A DNA stretch of 46,251 nt from an uncultured Francisellaceae bacterium (GTDB taxonomy: Bacteria; Pseudomonadota; Gammaproteobacteria; UBA6186; Azoamicaceae): NCBI GenBank assembly GCA_945956915.1, contig CAMFJH010000018.1, forward strand, positions 1 through 46,251, written 5' to 3'. The translations under genes were made by a program, and so were the position numbers. Numbering within the stretch: position 1 is the stretch's first letter; every line of letters starts with the position of its first letter. The notes under the pieces were generated by a model. That model saw nothing but the letters and a program-made list of their open reading frames with translations, was not told the DNA's origin and ran no database searches. This document shows, piece after piece, positions 27,431 to 35,320 of the stretch.

Positions 27431-29245
27431 ATGCCTCCAAACCGCATGGATAATTCAAGAGAAAGTTTGAGTAATATCGATAGGAGTTCTATACGTGCAA
27501 CTGTTCTTAAAAAAATGTCAAAAACAACTGTTCCGCTAATTGTCATTGGTTTAATTAGTACAGCAGAAGATTTTTTTGAAATGTCTTTTATTTCGAAGCT
27601 AGGCAAAGAAGCTTTGGCGATTAATGCACTGTATAACACATCTTTTAGTTTTTTATTGACTGATAATGGTCTTTTGAATCCTCTCTCTTATTTGATAGCT
27701 GAAGCTCACGGTAAAAGACAAAATCTATATGTAGGCCATCTTGTTCAGCAAGGATGGATATTAAGCACTGCTTTAAGTCTTCCCACCATAGCGGGTTTAT
27801 GGGCTGTTGAACCTCTATTAAACCTGCTTGGACAGTCAGCAACTATTACATATACTATTGGACAATATGCTAGAATAACAAGCTTGGGGTGCCTCCCCCT
27901 ATATTGGACAATAGTAGATACAACCTTTTTACAATCTATCTCTAAATCATACCTTGTAATACCTTTTATTTTGCTATCTTCTGGCATCGGTGTATTTGGA
28001 TCTTATACTTTAATTTTAGGCAACTTTGGATTTCCTGTGCTAGGTATTTTAGGTCCACCTTGGACAATGGTAATTCAAAATTGGATAACTAATATCGTTT
28101 TGAAAATTTTTCTTGTTTTATATCCAGGTTTTAAACCCTATGGATTATTTAAATGTTTTTGTATCAATGCTAAAATCTTAAAAAAGGTATTTAATGTAGG
28201 AATGCCTTTGTTTATTGGAGCTTTAGGAGAGCAGCTAAAATACTTTGTTCTAGGTAATATGAAAGGTTGGCTAGGAACTCGACAATTAGCGCTTAATCAA
28301 GCTTCGAATATTTTTTTACAATTTTTAATGCCTCCTATAATAGGAATAAGACAAGGTACTCAAATATGTATTGCTCAATTTAGAGGTAAGCAAGATTATA
28401 TTAGCATGAGGAAAGTTGGTTTGTTTGGTGTATTAATTGAAGCAAGCTTGAATATAGCACTGCTAACTGCTTATACACTCTTTCCAATTGAATTAGCAAA
28501 ATATTTCCTCCCTGATGATAACTTAGATGATTTGGAAAGCTTTATAAGAATTGTCTTTGTAACAAAAGCAATAAATAATCTTTTGCAATCACTGCAAGGT
28601 TCTTTGTCAGAAAATATTAAAAGTCTATTAAAAACTCGCTTTCCCACTATTATCCAATTAATATCTTCTCTAGCTATAGTATTACCACTTTCATATCTAA
28701 TGGCTTTTATATTTGAGATGGATCTTATTGGTATGAATGTAGCCTCTTGTATTGGTGCAATTTTCGCTATTCCTTTTATGGCAAAAAAATGGCATTACAC
28801 CAGTCATGATGTTGTTAATATAGATGCAGATTTACAAAATGCACCCCTTATTAATGTTTCTAACATAGATGCTGTTGAACAAAATGAGCCTCTTCTTGGT
28901 TTACTACCCAATCAATCTGGCAATATATATACTCATAATTCTATGTTAAGAAGAAAATCAGAACCTGATATGCGACACAGAGTTCCGTCTCATTCTGTTG
29001 ATTATTATCCATTGTATGCTGCATTCTCAGATCATGAAAGTAGAGTAAATTCATCCCGATTACAAAGGAGTAAATCTGAAAATAACATAAAAAAAATGTT
29101 TTTACCCACTGTTTCGAGCTCCTCCGAAAGAACACAAACAGACCTGTTTTTTATGTCTCAATCTTTTAATCGCAATAAAATAGTATTGACAAATACAGAA
29201 AATTTATTAGCTAAAGATGGATGTTCAAAACCTAGTAATGAATAA
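27431..29245 (+). CDS. MATE-family efflux transporter (copy 1)
   Basis: The 604-residue protein has twelve membrane segments of the MATE type across residues ~35-455 (for example PLIVIGLISTAEDFFEMS, WILSTALSLPTIAGLWAVEPLLNLLG), then a ~145-residue polar, Ser-rich cytosolic tail. MATE proteins export drugs or metabolites using Na+ or H+ gradients. It is closely similar to the gene at 36978-38699 over the membrane part (identical stretches such as LALNQASNIFLQFLMPPIIG), while the tails differ. The start ATG follows TAGGAG. It lies at the left edge of the RiPP-like cluster and may export or give protection against the product. The long tail is unusual for bacterial MATE proteins. Confidence 0.85.
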   Translation: MPPNRMDNSRESLSNIDRSSIRATVLKKMSKTTVPLIVIGLISTAEDFFEMSFISKLGKEALAINALYNTSFSFLLTDNGLLNPLSYLIAEAHGKRQNLYVGHLVQQGWILSTALSLPTIAGLWAVEPLLNLLGQSATITYTIGQYARITSLGCLPLYWTIVDTTFLQSISKSYLVIPFILLSSGIGVFGSYTLILGNFGFPVLGILGPPWTMVIQNWITNIVLKIFLVLYPGFKPYGLFKCFCINAKILKKVFNVGMPLFIGALGEQLKYFVLGNMKGWLGTRQLALNQASNIFLQFLMPPIIGIRQGTQICIAQFRGKQDYISMRKVGLFGVLIEASLNIALLTAYTLFPIELAKYFLPDDNLDDLESFIRIVFVTKAINNLLQSLQGSLSENIKSLLKTRFPTIIQLISSLAIVLPLSYLMAFIFEMDLIGMNVASCIGAIFAIPFMAKKWHYTSHDVVNIDADLQNAPLINVSNIDAVEQNEPLLGLLPNQSGNIYTHNSMLRRKSEPDMRHRVPSHSVDYYPLYAAFSDHESRVNSSRLQRSKSENNIKKMFLPTVSSSSERTQTDLFFMSQSFNRNKIVLTNTENLLAKDGCSKPSNE

Positions 29246-29267
29246 AATTTTCACAGAGATTTAACTT

Positions 29268-29714
29268 TTAATTATTACCAAACCAAATATCATTAAGCTC
29301 TCCAAATGTTTGATAATATAACATAACAAAATTTTCTGCATCTTTTTGTAATTTCCCTATATTTTCAGTGTTATTTTCTTCTTCATCTGCGGGAGTATGA
29401 TGCATATATTGGCCAAAATATTTTTCACAAAAAGTATGGTATTCTTTTGTAAAGAGCAAGAATTGATGCCATATAGCATCTACTTTTCTATTGATCATTG
29501 CCACATGAGTATTATAAAGGTAATTAATGGCAAGGTATTTTTTTAACTCTACAAAATATTGGCGATACTCATCTGGACTTAAAAAAAATTCTTGTAATAT
29601 AATTTTTTTTTCTAAAAAATCTGCTTGATATTCATGTAAATTTAAAGCCTCGAATTTTTTATACATAAGTGCTGAAAAGGGTGGCAAGTTTACTGTTAGT
29701 TCAAAAATTGGCAT
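29268..29714 (-). CDS. GRDP-like protein (DUF1399-related)
   Basis: The 148-residue protein carries the motif DAIWHQFLLFTKEYHTFCEKYFG followed by MHHTP in its centre (here at ~residues 85-120), the signature of the glycine-rich-domain-containing-protein-like family (PF07173), where W-H, Y, C and HH positions are conserved. The family's biochemical function is not established; the His/Cys-rich pattern could bind a metal. It shares a strand with the ABC transporter gene, starting 17 bases after that gene's stop, so the two form an operon next to the RiPP precursor. Confidence 0.6.
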   Translation of the reverse strand: MPIFELTVNLPPFSALMYKKFEALNLHEYQADFLEKKIILQEFFLSPDEYRQYFVELKKYLAINYLYNTHVAMINRKVDAIWHQFLLFTKEYHTFCEKYFGQYMHHTPADEEENNTENIGKLQKDAENFVMLYYQTFGELNDIWFGNN

Positions 29715-29731
29715 ATTATTCCTAATTAACT

Positions 29732-31306
29732 TTATGTAGCTGAATTTTTTAATTCCCTGTATGAAAATTGCGGTTCATCAGGCGGAGAGGGTTGCAGGTG
29801 TACTGTCAAGTTATCATCATTTTTTAGAATACTATTTTTTAAATCGTAATTAAAAAAAACTTCTTTTTTAATACCTTTATATTCTTCGAATTCAGATTCT
29901 ACTAAAATAGGTTGTTCATTTTTTGACTCCGATCGATGCCTTGCTTCTATAACACATTTGGTCTGAGAAAATTTATGAATTAAATTAGACATTTTTTCCA
30001 TATTTGGTGTATCCAAATTTGCATCCCATTCATCTAGTAAAATAAATTTCTCATTGGTAAATTTATTGTCTATTTCTTCTAAAGCTACCAATAACTTTCC
30101 TCCCGTAGATGTTTTATCTATTGCTGATGAATTAAAAGCAAGGTCTACACCTACGGGAAGAAAAAATGAGTTTAATTTTTTATTTAATAAATAGTCATGT
30201 AACATGTATAATAAAATGGATTTTCCAGATTTATTTTCTCCCCTTATTGTTAACCGACCTGTCCCTAAAGCTTCAATGCGAGATAAAAAATCTTCTGGAG
30301 ATGTAAGTGTTATATCTTGATTAGTATTTGCTTGACTTAAACTAAAAGACAATTTATCCCACTTTAATTTGTAAGCTACCTGTAGTTTATTTTTAAAAGG
30401 ATCTTCAAGGGTATCTACTAAAATATTTTTTCTTGCTATAGCACCACTCATTTCTGTTAAAGTACTTGATAAATCTTTAAAATATTGAATGGTTTGCAGT
30501 TGTCGAGGAATTATTGCAAATAATAAGGCTATCTGATCGAGATTTTTAGCTTCCTTATAAAAATAAAATAAAACGCCAGTTGTTATTAATATGGGTATAA
30601 TTGCGATAATTGTACTAAATGAACCTATAAATTTTGTCCAAGTAGAGTAGCTAACAGAAAGCTTTTGTGTTGCAGCAAATATTGATTGATATTTTTTATA
30701 CCAAACATTAAAGTTGATTTTATTTCCAATTACAATATTGTCCCAACCAGATTTAAGCGTATTTGTTAATTCAATTTCTTTATTCATTGAATCTGTAGAT
30801 AATGTTTTTATTTTGCCTGTAGTACAGCATAAGGTAGATGCAAAGGCTGAAGCACTTGTTACATATGCTGCAGCAAACCAAACATCAACTATGCAAGCCA
30901 TTATTACAGCATCTAAAATAAAAGAAGCTACTCCCAAAGTGGTACCATAAATAATTTCTTGCATATTTTTCAAGATTCCACGAGCATCTTTCAGGAGCCA
31001 AGGTTCATGTGTTGCTCTAAATGATTTATCCAGAAACAGTTCAGGTGAATTTTTATAGGATTGAACAAATTTTTTCATATATGCATCTGTGGAAGCAAAT
31101 TCAGCTTTTTTTCTGTAATATGCTGCAAGGGCACCTGGAATGATTGGAAGTAGTAAAGATCCAGCGAGCAACCCGCCACTTCTAATTAAAGTTGCTGGCG
31201 TCGTATCTTGAACTATTTCGGACAACCAAATGATAGAACTTACACTGATTGACAGGTTAAGTAACAACCAACTAATTGAATATATAAAATATTTATTACA
31301 GATCAT
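29732..31306 (-). CDS. Half-size ABC transporter (membrane plus ATPase)
   Basis: The 524-residue protein has about six hydrophobic segments in residues 1-290 and a C-terminal ATPase. Walker A is GENKSGKS (356-363), the signature is degenerate (STGGK instead of LSGGQ), Walker B is FILLDEWD with the catalytic Glu, and an H-loop His is present in EARHRSES. It resembles SbmA/BacA- and cyclic-peptide-exporter-type half transporters that work as dimers. The gene is divergent from the precursor peptide (272 bases apart), which suggests that it exports the mature product. Because the signature motif is altered, ATP turnover may be slow. Confidence 0.75.
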   Translation of the reverse strand: MICNKYFIYSISWLLLNLSISVSSIIWLSEIVQDTTPATLIRSGGLLAGSLLLPIIPGALAAYYRKKAEFASTDAYMKKFVQSYKNSPELFLDKSFRATHEPWLLKDARGILKNMQEIIYGTTLGVASFILDAVIMACIVDVWFAAAYVTSASAFASTLCCTTGKIKTLSTDSMNKEIELTNTLKSGWDNIVIGNKINFNVWYKKYQSIFAATQKLSVSYSTWTKFIGSFSTIIAIIPILITTGVLFYFYKEAKNLDQIALLFAIIPRQLQTIQYFKDLSSTLTEMSGAIARKNILVDTLEDPFKNKLQVAYKLKWDKLSFSLSQANTNQDITLTSPEDFLSRIEALGTGRLTIRGENKSGKSILLYMLHDYLLNKKLNSFFLPVGVDLAFNSSAIDKTSTGGKLLVALEEIDNKFTNEKFILLDEWDANLDTPNMEKMSNLIHKFSQTKCVIEARHRSESKNEQPILVESEFEEYKGIKKEVFFNYDLKNSILKNDDNLTVHLQPSPPDEPQFSYRELKNSAT

Positions 31307-31381
31307 CAGTAGTTAAAACACTTGAAAGAAAGAAATGATTATAAGTGCCTTATTAAAAAAATGCAAAATTTTTGTTTAATG

Positions 31382-31403
31382 ATAATGTCAAACAAGACAT
31401 TAT
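31382..31403. promoter_or_regulatory. Perfect inverted repeat in the divergent control region
   Basis: ATAATGTC (31382-31389), six bases, and GACATTAT (31396-31403) form a perfect repeat between the ABC gene and the precursor gene. It contains TTGACA on the minus strand (31391-31386), a perfect -35 hexamer for the leftward genes, so a bound regulator would block that promoter. No clear leftward -10 box was found. Confidence 0.45.
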
Positions 31404-31487
31404 AAACTGGTCAATCTCACCAGGGTTCAATAGCACAAATGACCTATTCTTAATAAAAAATAATAATTTGACTATGGTTTGTCTTTA

Positions 31488-31515
31488 TTGACAATATGAG
31501 ATATTGAGATAAAAT
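31488..31515 (+). promoter_or_regulatory. Strong promoter of the precursor peptide operon
   Basis: TTGACA (31488-31493), a 16-base spacer and TAAAAT (31510-31515) form a near-consensus housekeeping promoter 63 bases upstream of the precursor ATG. Its 28 bases match the promoter at 39639-39666 (minus strand) at 21 positions, including much of the spacer, which suggests common control. Confidence 0.65.
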
Positions 31516-31578
31516 GTAAATGCTTCAGTAAAATTAGGATGTAGTAATGTATTTAACCAAAGAAAGGAGCCCGCAAAC

Positions 31579-31743
31579 ATGAAAGAAAACAAGCAATCCA
31601 GAGCTATTGAAAATAATGTTTTAAGTGCTTTACAGGAAATAGATTCAAATGCAGTATCTAATTTCTTGGGTAGTCACTGTAGCAAAGACCAAAATTCTGA
31701 TGCGTCATGGTCGAAAGTATTATGGGGCGCATGTGGGGTGTAA
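31579..31743 (+). CDS. Candidate RiPP precursor peptide (54 residues)
   Basis: An AAAGGAG ribosome site (31563-31569) precedes ATG 31579; the 54-codon frame ends at TAA 31743. The N-terminal ~40 residues are polar with a helical LSALQEI-AVSNFLG stretch, typical of a leader peptide. The C-terminus ends in SDASWSK then VLWGACGV. It holds two Trp-started triplets, W44-S45-K46 and W49-G50-A51, the pattern that cyclophane-forming radical SAM enzymes modify; W-S-K is also the triplet cross-linked by C-C bond in darobactin. C34 and C52 could add further chemistry. It sits immediately before a GrrM/OscB-type maturase, behind its own promoter, with a hairpin after its stop. It does not have the Gly-rich repeats of GrrA. 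The role is inferred from context. Confidence 0.7.
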   Translation: MKENKQSRAIENNVLSALQEIDSNAVSNFLGSHCSKDQNSDASWSKVLWGACGV

Positions 31744-31762
31744 TTTAAAACCCTAATTTAAA

Positions 31763-31792
31763 GGGGATAGGCTATTCGTTTTGCTTATCCCC
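31763..31792 (+). other. Hairpin between precursor and maturase genes
   Basis: GGGGATAGGC (31763-31772) pairs with GCTTATCCCC (31783-31792) over ten positions with one G-U pair, around a ten-base loop. No T-run follows. Such a hairpin after a precursor gene often protects the short precursor mRNA or lets only some transcripts continue into the enzyme genes. Confidence 0.65.
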
Positions 31793-31808
31793 GATTAATA
31801 AAGGTAAC

Positions 31809-31833
31809 ACCAAAAGACAAAGTTCTGATGCGT
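31809..31833 (+). repeat. Partial duplicate of the precursor core-proximal sequence
   Basis: 31809-31833 matches 31681-31705 in the precursor at 20 of 25 bases, and in the same relative frame gives TKRQSSDA then a stop, against SKDQNSDA followed by the Trp-containing core. It may be the relic of a second precursor copy. No start codon or ribosome site is left. Confidence 0.35.
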
Positions 31834-31911
31834 GATAGTACAAATACTAAAGCAGACAGACATGGTAATATCATTTGAAGGTTATGAAACCTGATTGATA
31901 CGGAGATTATT

Positions 31912-33072
31912 GTGAAATCAGGAAAAACTGAGCTAATAGTTTTGCAACCTACTTCTTTTTGCAACTTAAATTGCAAATATTGCTATGTTCCAGATAGAAA
32001 TGTCAAAGCAAAGATGAATGAAACTATTCTAGAGGAATCCATAAAAAAACTCTTATCAAGTGATTTATTAGCAAAAGAAGTTATGTTTTTATGGCATGCT
32101 GGCGAGCCACTCTCTGTGGGAATTGATTTCTATGAACATGTAATGACGCTTATAAATCGTTATAATGTGAATGGAAAAATAGTAATAAATGGTATTCAGA
32201 CTAATGCTACGCTTATTAATGACAGGTGGTGTGATTTTTTTAAAGAACATTCTTTTAAAATTGGCGTAAGTTTGGATGGGCCAAAATTTTTGCATGATGC
32301 AAATCGAGTTGGATGGAATAATAAAGGCTCTTTTGATGCTGTCATAAAGGGGATTGATTTTTTAAGAAAACATGAAATAGATCTTGCTGCAATTTCTGTT
32401 ATTACAAAACAAAGTTTGGATTATCCGGAAGATTTACTTAATTTTTTTCTTGATTTAGGATTTACACGTCTTTCACTTATTGTCGAGACAATAATTGGTG
32501 AAAATACTAATACGAGCTTTGATGACACTCAGGGAGAATTTATTGAGTACCAAAAAAAATATGAAAAATTTATTAAAACTTTATTCAGATCCTGGTCACC
32601 TATAAGAAATAAGATTTTTATTAGAGAATTAATAGAAATGAGCACGAATATTCAAAAAGCTGCAGCAAATTTGGATTTTTTCCCAACTCCACAAGAAGTT
32701 AAAGAATTGAACGTTTTGACTATTCAGAATAATGGAAATATTTCTACCTATTGTCCTGAGCTTGCAGGTGGAATTAATGGAGATAGGGACAAATTTGTTA
32801 TTGGAAATATTTTAAAAATTTCGAAACTTGAAGATATTTTAGATAATGAAAATTTCATTAAAATCAGAACATCTATACGAACTGGTACAGAAAACTGTAA
32901 AAAACAATGTGACTTTTTTAGATTATGTGGTGGCAGGGCTCCTTCACATAAGATATACGAAACAGGATCATTTGAATCTACAGAAACACACTATTGTAGA
33001 TTACAGATGCAAACACTCGCAAAAACGCTATTGGAAGAGTTAAAATCCCCTGCTTTACTTGAAACTGCATAA
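31912..33072 (+). CDS. Radical SAM/SPASM peptide maturase, GrrM/OscB type
   Basis: The 386-residue enzyme starts at GTG 31912, six bases after GGAG. CNLNCKYC (C17, C21, C24) binds the radical SAM iron-sulfur cluster, preceded by the LQPTSFC segment that marks the GrrM/OscB group. The SPASM-type C-terminus offers C281, C329, C333, C339 and C362 for auxiliary clusters and contains the group's GNISTYCPELAGG, GNIL, LCGGRAPSHK and ETHYC blocks. GrrM/OscB enzymes join an aromatic side chain to the beta carbon of a residue two positions later (cyclophane). The likely substrate is the 54-residue peptide encoded 169 bases upstream. No separate leader-binding RRE domain is seen in it. Confidence 0.88.
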   Translation: MKSGKTELIVLQPTSFCNLNCKYCYVPDRNVKAKMNETILEESIKKLLSSDLLAKEVMFLWHAGEPLSVGIDFYEHVMTLINRYNVNGKIVINGIQTNATLINDRWCDFFKEHSFKIGVSLDGPKFLHDANRVGWNNKGSFDAVIKGIDFLRKHEIDLAAISVITKQSLDYPEDLLNFFLDLGFTRLSLIVETIIGENTNTSFDDTQGEFIEYQKKYEKFIKTLFRSWSPIRNKIFIRELIEMSTNIQKAAANLDFFPTPQEVKELNVLTIQNNGNISTYCPELAGGINGDRDKFVIGNILKISKLEDILDNENFIKIRTSIRTGTENCKKQCDFFRLCGGRAPSHKIYETGSFESTETHYCRLQMQTLAKTLLEELKSPALLETA

Positions 33073-33122
33073 GTTGAAGATATGAATGGTGTTTTTAGAA
33101 AAATATTTTCAGAGGTTGTCCT

Positions 33123-34535
33123 ATGATTAACCATTATGACAGAGTTGAAAATTATTTTTTTTTATCGGAAAAAATTAAAACAATAGCTAAAACAATTCTG
33201 CATGAATTCCCAAATATTGATTTTGATATTTTTTATAAAAAAGTTATTTTTGATTTAAATATTAAAGTTAGCAATCAGAATTCTCAAAATAAAGTAGAAA
33301 ATATTAAAAAAACAATAAATGACAAGCTTATTACGATTTTTAGTGAAACGATTTCTGAGGGGAAAAATTGTAAAGACTGTAATTTATTAAAAATTTTAAT
33401 GCATAAAACGTCTTTATCAGCTAGTAAAAAAAAATATGCGATAACAAATGAGTTAGAAAAACTAAATATATTTATTGTTGGCGCTGGTATTTCAGGATTG
33501 TTATTGGCGAAAAGTTTAGAATATCTTAATTGTCATATTACAATTTATGAAGAGCGAAGTAAAGCAGATTCTTTATCTAGATTTTATACAATAGCAATTA
33601 AAGATAGTCTTGTTTTAAAAGAAATAATTGGTCAGGATGGTTTTGATTATATATTGAAGCACGGTGGATTATTTGAAAAAGAAACAGGAATTTTACGAGC
33701 GCCTATCAGTGTAATTCAACAAGGAATTTATTCAGTTTTAAATGCCAAAATATCATTTAAGTATCAATCTCCAATTTATAATATTAGTGAAAAAATTGAT
33801 GAAAATTGTTCTGATAAAATATATATACTTGCTAGTGGTTCTAAAACAATTAAAAAATTAAAACTAGAAACTTACTTTAAATTAATCGAATTAAACAAAT
33901 ACAAAACTTCAGTAAATGAAATGATGTTTGCAAACGAGACAAATGAAAAGCAAGTTTATTGGAGACGTTTTATTCCAGGAAAACAATGGATGGTCATGAG
34001 CAAAAATGTTGAGATGAGAAAAACTTTATATAAAAATTTGCTGAATTGCGTAGGTTTTTCGACAAAAATTGATGATGCTACAAAGGCATTGTTAATAAAA
34101 CTGCAAAGCTTAAAAGAAAATGCGGTTGTCTCACTTACTAAAGTAAAATGCTCAACTAAAATTCAGCAAATTATGCAGTCAATACCCTTTTATCAAAGAA
34201 ATTATGATGTTATTCCAAGTATCGCCACTAACCAAATAAACTTTATGTCTCCAAAAAAAATCCCTGTTATTTTATTAGGTGATGCAACTGGTAATGTGCA
34301 TCCTATCACTATTTCTGGATCAATAAAATATTTAAAAATTATTCCTGCTTTATCTGAATTTATATTTTTCTATAGAATAATAATAAGCTGTGAAACTTTA
34401 TTTCAGACAAAAATTTTTTTTGAATTATTAAAAGATTATGGAAAATTATTTGACTCGATTGCACAACCGGTTGTCGAAGAAGTATTTATTAAAACAATAT
34501 CTTTTTGCCTTTATTCAGAATTGGAAAGATCATGA
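33123..34535 (+). CDS. FAD-dependent monooxygenase-like protein with N-terminal extension
   Basis: The 470-residue protein has a ~115-residue helical N-terminal extension with a C83-x-x-C86 pair, then an FAD-binding Rossmann fold starting IFIVGAGISGLLLA (GxGxxG at 120-125) and acidic partner IYEERSK. A second FAD-contact motif, ILLGDATGNVHP, lies at ~residue 384-395. This order fits the UbiH/PHBH-type aromatic hydroxylase family, although the second motif departs from the usual GDAAH. It may oxidise a ring of the modified peptide. The gene is very AT-rich. It follows the maturase by 50 bases and overlaps the hydrolase by four. The extension may dock to the precursor; that is inference. Confidence 0.75.
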   Translation: MINHYDRVENYFFLSEKIKTIAKTILHEFPNIDFDIFYKKVIFDLNIKVSNQNSQNKVENIKKTINDKLITIFSETISEGKNCKDCNLLKILMHKTSLSASKKKYAITNELEKLNIFIVGAGISGLLLAKSLEYLNCHITIYEERSKADSLSRFYTIAIKDSLVLKEIIGQDGFDYILKHGGLFEKETGILRAPISVIQQGIYSVLNAKISFKYQSPIYNISEKIDENCSDKIYILASGSKTIKKLKLETYFKLIELNKYKTSVNEMMFANETNEKQVYWRRFIPGKQWMVMSKNVEMRKTLYKNLLNCVGFSTKIDDATKALLIKLQSLKENAVVSLTKVKCSTKIQQIMQSIPFYQRNYDVIPSIATNQINFMSPKKIPVILLGDATGNVHPITISGSIKYLKIIPALSEFIFFYRIIISCETLFQTKIFFELLKDYGKLFDSIAQPVVEEVFIKTISFCLYSELERS

Positions 34536-35317
34536 TTCCATATTCATTGAGAAAAAATATAGATACGTATCATTATGAATTTAATGTTAAAGAAAGGTTA
34601 AGAATTTGGCGTCCATGCTCTAGTACTACAGTACCTTGCATTTTATGGAATCACGGCAGTAAAGGTGATAGCCATTTATTTAGTAATATGGATGATGCTA
34701 CTCCACCCTCATTTGTTCTTGCATATTTAAAAATGGGGATAGGAGTTTTTATGTTTTCTAGACTTGGCTATAATGGAGTAGAAGGATTATCTTTGGATGA
34801 AAAATTAAAACCCTTTGAAAATAATATAGAACGCTGTGATATTTCTCTTGTAAAGATATTAGAAAAAGAATGTGAACAAATTTTGACCCAAAGAGCACTG
34901 ATTTATAATTGCACATGGGTAGCACAAAAAAACGTGATCTGTGCTGGTTATTCTTTAGGTGGAATTCTTGCATTATTAGCAGTAAATAAAACAAATTCTT
35001 TTTGTGCAGGGATTTCTTTTTCTCCAGGTGCTATGATGTGGGAAAAATTTAGTAAAGTACGGGAGTTGATTATAAATACAGTAATGCGAATACAAACTCC
35101 TCTCATGATAATACAAGCAAAAAATGATTATAACATTGCTCCAGCTGTTGAATTAAATAAAATCTTTAAAAAAAATAAGAGAATCTCTAAAGTTTTAATA
35201 TACCCAAAACATGGGATTAATGCAGCACAAGCACATAATTTTTTTAACAGTGGTGCAAAAATTTGGTGTAATGATGTGGCAGTGTTTCTTAAAAGTATTT
35301 CGATTGTTAAAGAATAG
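34532..35317 (+). CDS. Alpha/beta hydrolase (dienelactone-hydrolase/peptidase-like)
   Basis: The ATG at 34532 overlaps the previous stop (ATGA) and follows GGAAAG, so the protein has 261 residues; a TTG at 34505 is less likely. The fold is visible from WNHGSKGD (oxyanion region), GYSLGG with nucleophile S141, D199 in AKNDYN, and H235 in QAHNF, a complete Ser-Asp-His triad. It could remove the leader peptide or hydrolyse an ester or amide in the product. No signal peptide is present, so it acts in the cytosol before export. It belongs to the maturase operon. Confidence 0.82.
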   Translation: MIPYSLRKNIDTYHYEFNVKERLRIWRPCSSTTVPCILWNHGSKGDSHLFSNMDDATPPSFVLAYLKMGIGVFMFSRLGYNGVEGLSLDEKLKPFENNIERCDISLVKILEKECEQILTQRALIYNCTWVAQKNVICAGYSLGGILALLAVNKTNSFCAGISFSPGAMMWEKFSKVRELIINTVMRIQTPLMIIQAKNDYNIAPAVELNKIFKKNKRISKVLIYPKHGINAAQAHNFFNSGAKIWCNDVAVFLKSISIVKE

Positions 35318-35320
35318 CTA

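Noticed and set aside
31579..31743. Bacteriocin with a double-Gly leader
   Set aside because: No GG or GA cleavage site at a leader end, and the ABC gene lacks a peptidase domain; a radical SAM maturase is the direct neighbour.
31763..31792. Terminator after the precursor gene
   Set aside because: No T-run follows the stem; partial read-through or mRNA protection fits better.
34505..34531. TTG start nine codons upstream for the alpha/beta hydrolase
   Set aside because: The ATG at 34532 has a ribosome site and an ATGA overlap with the previous gene.
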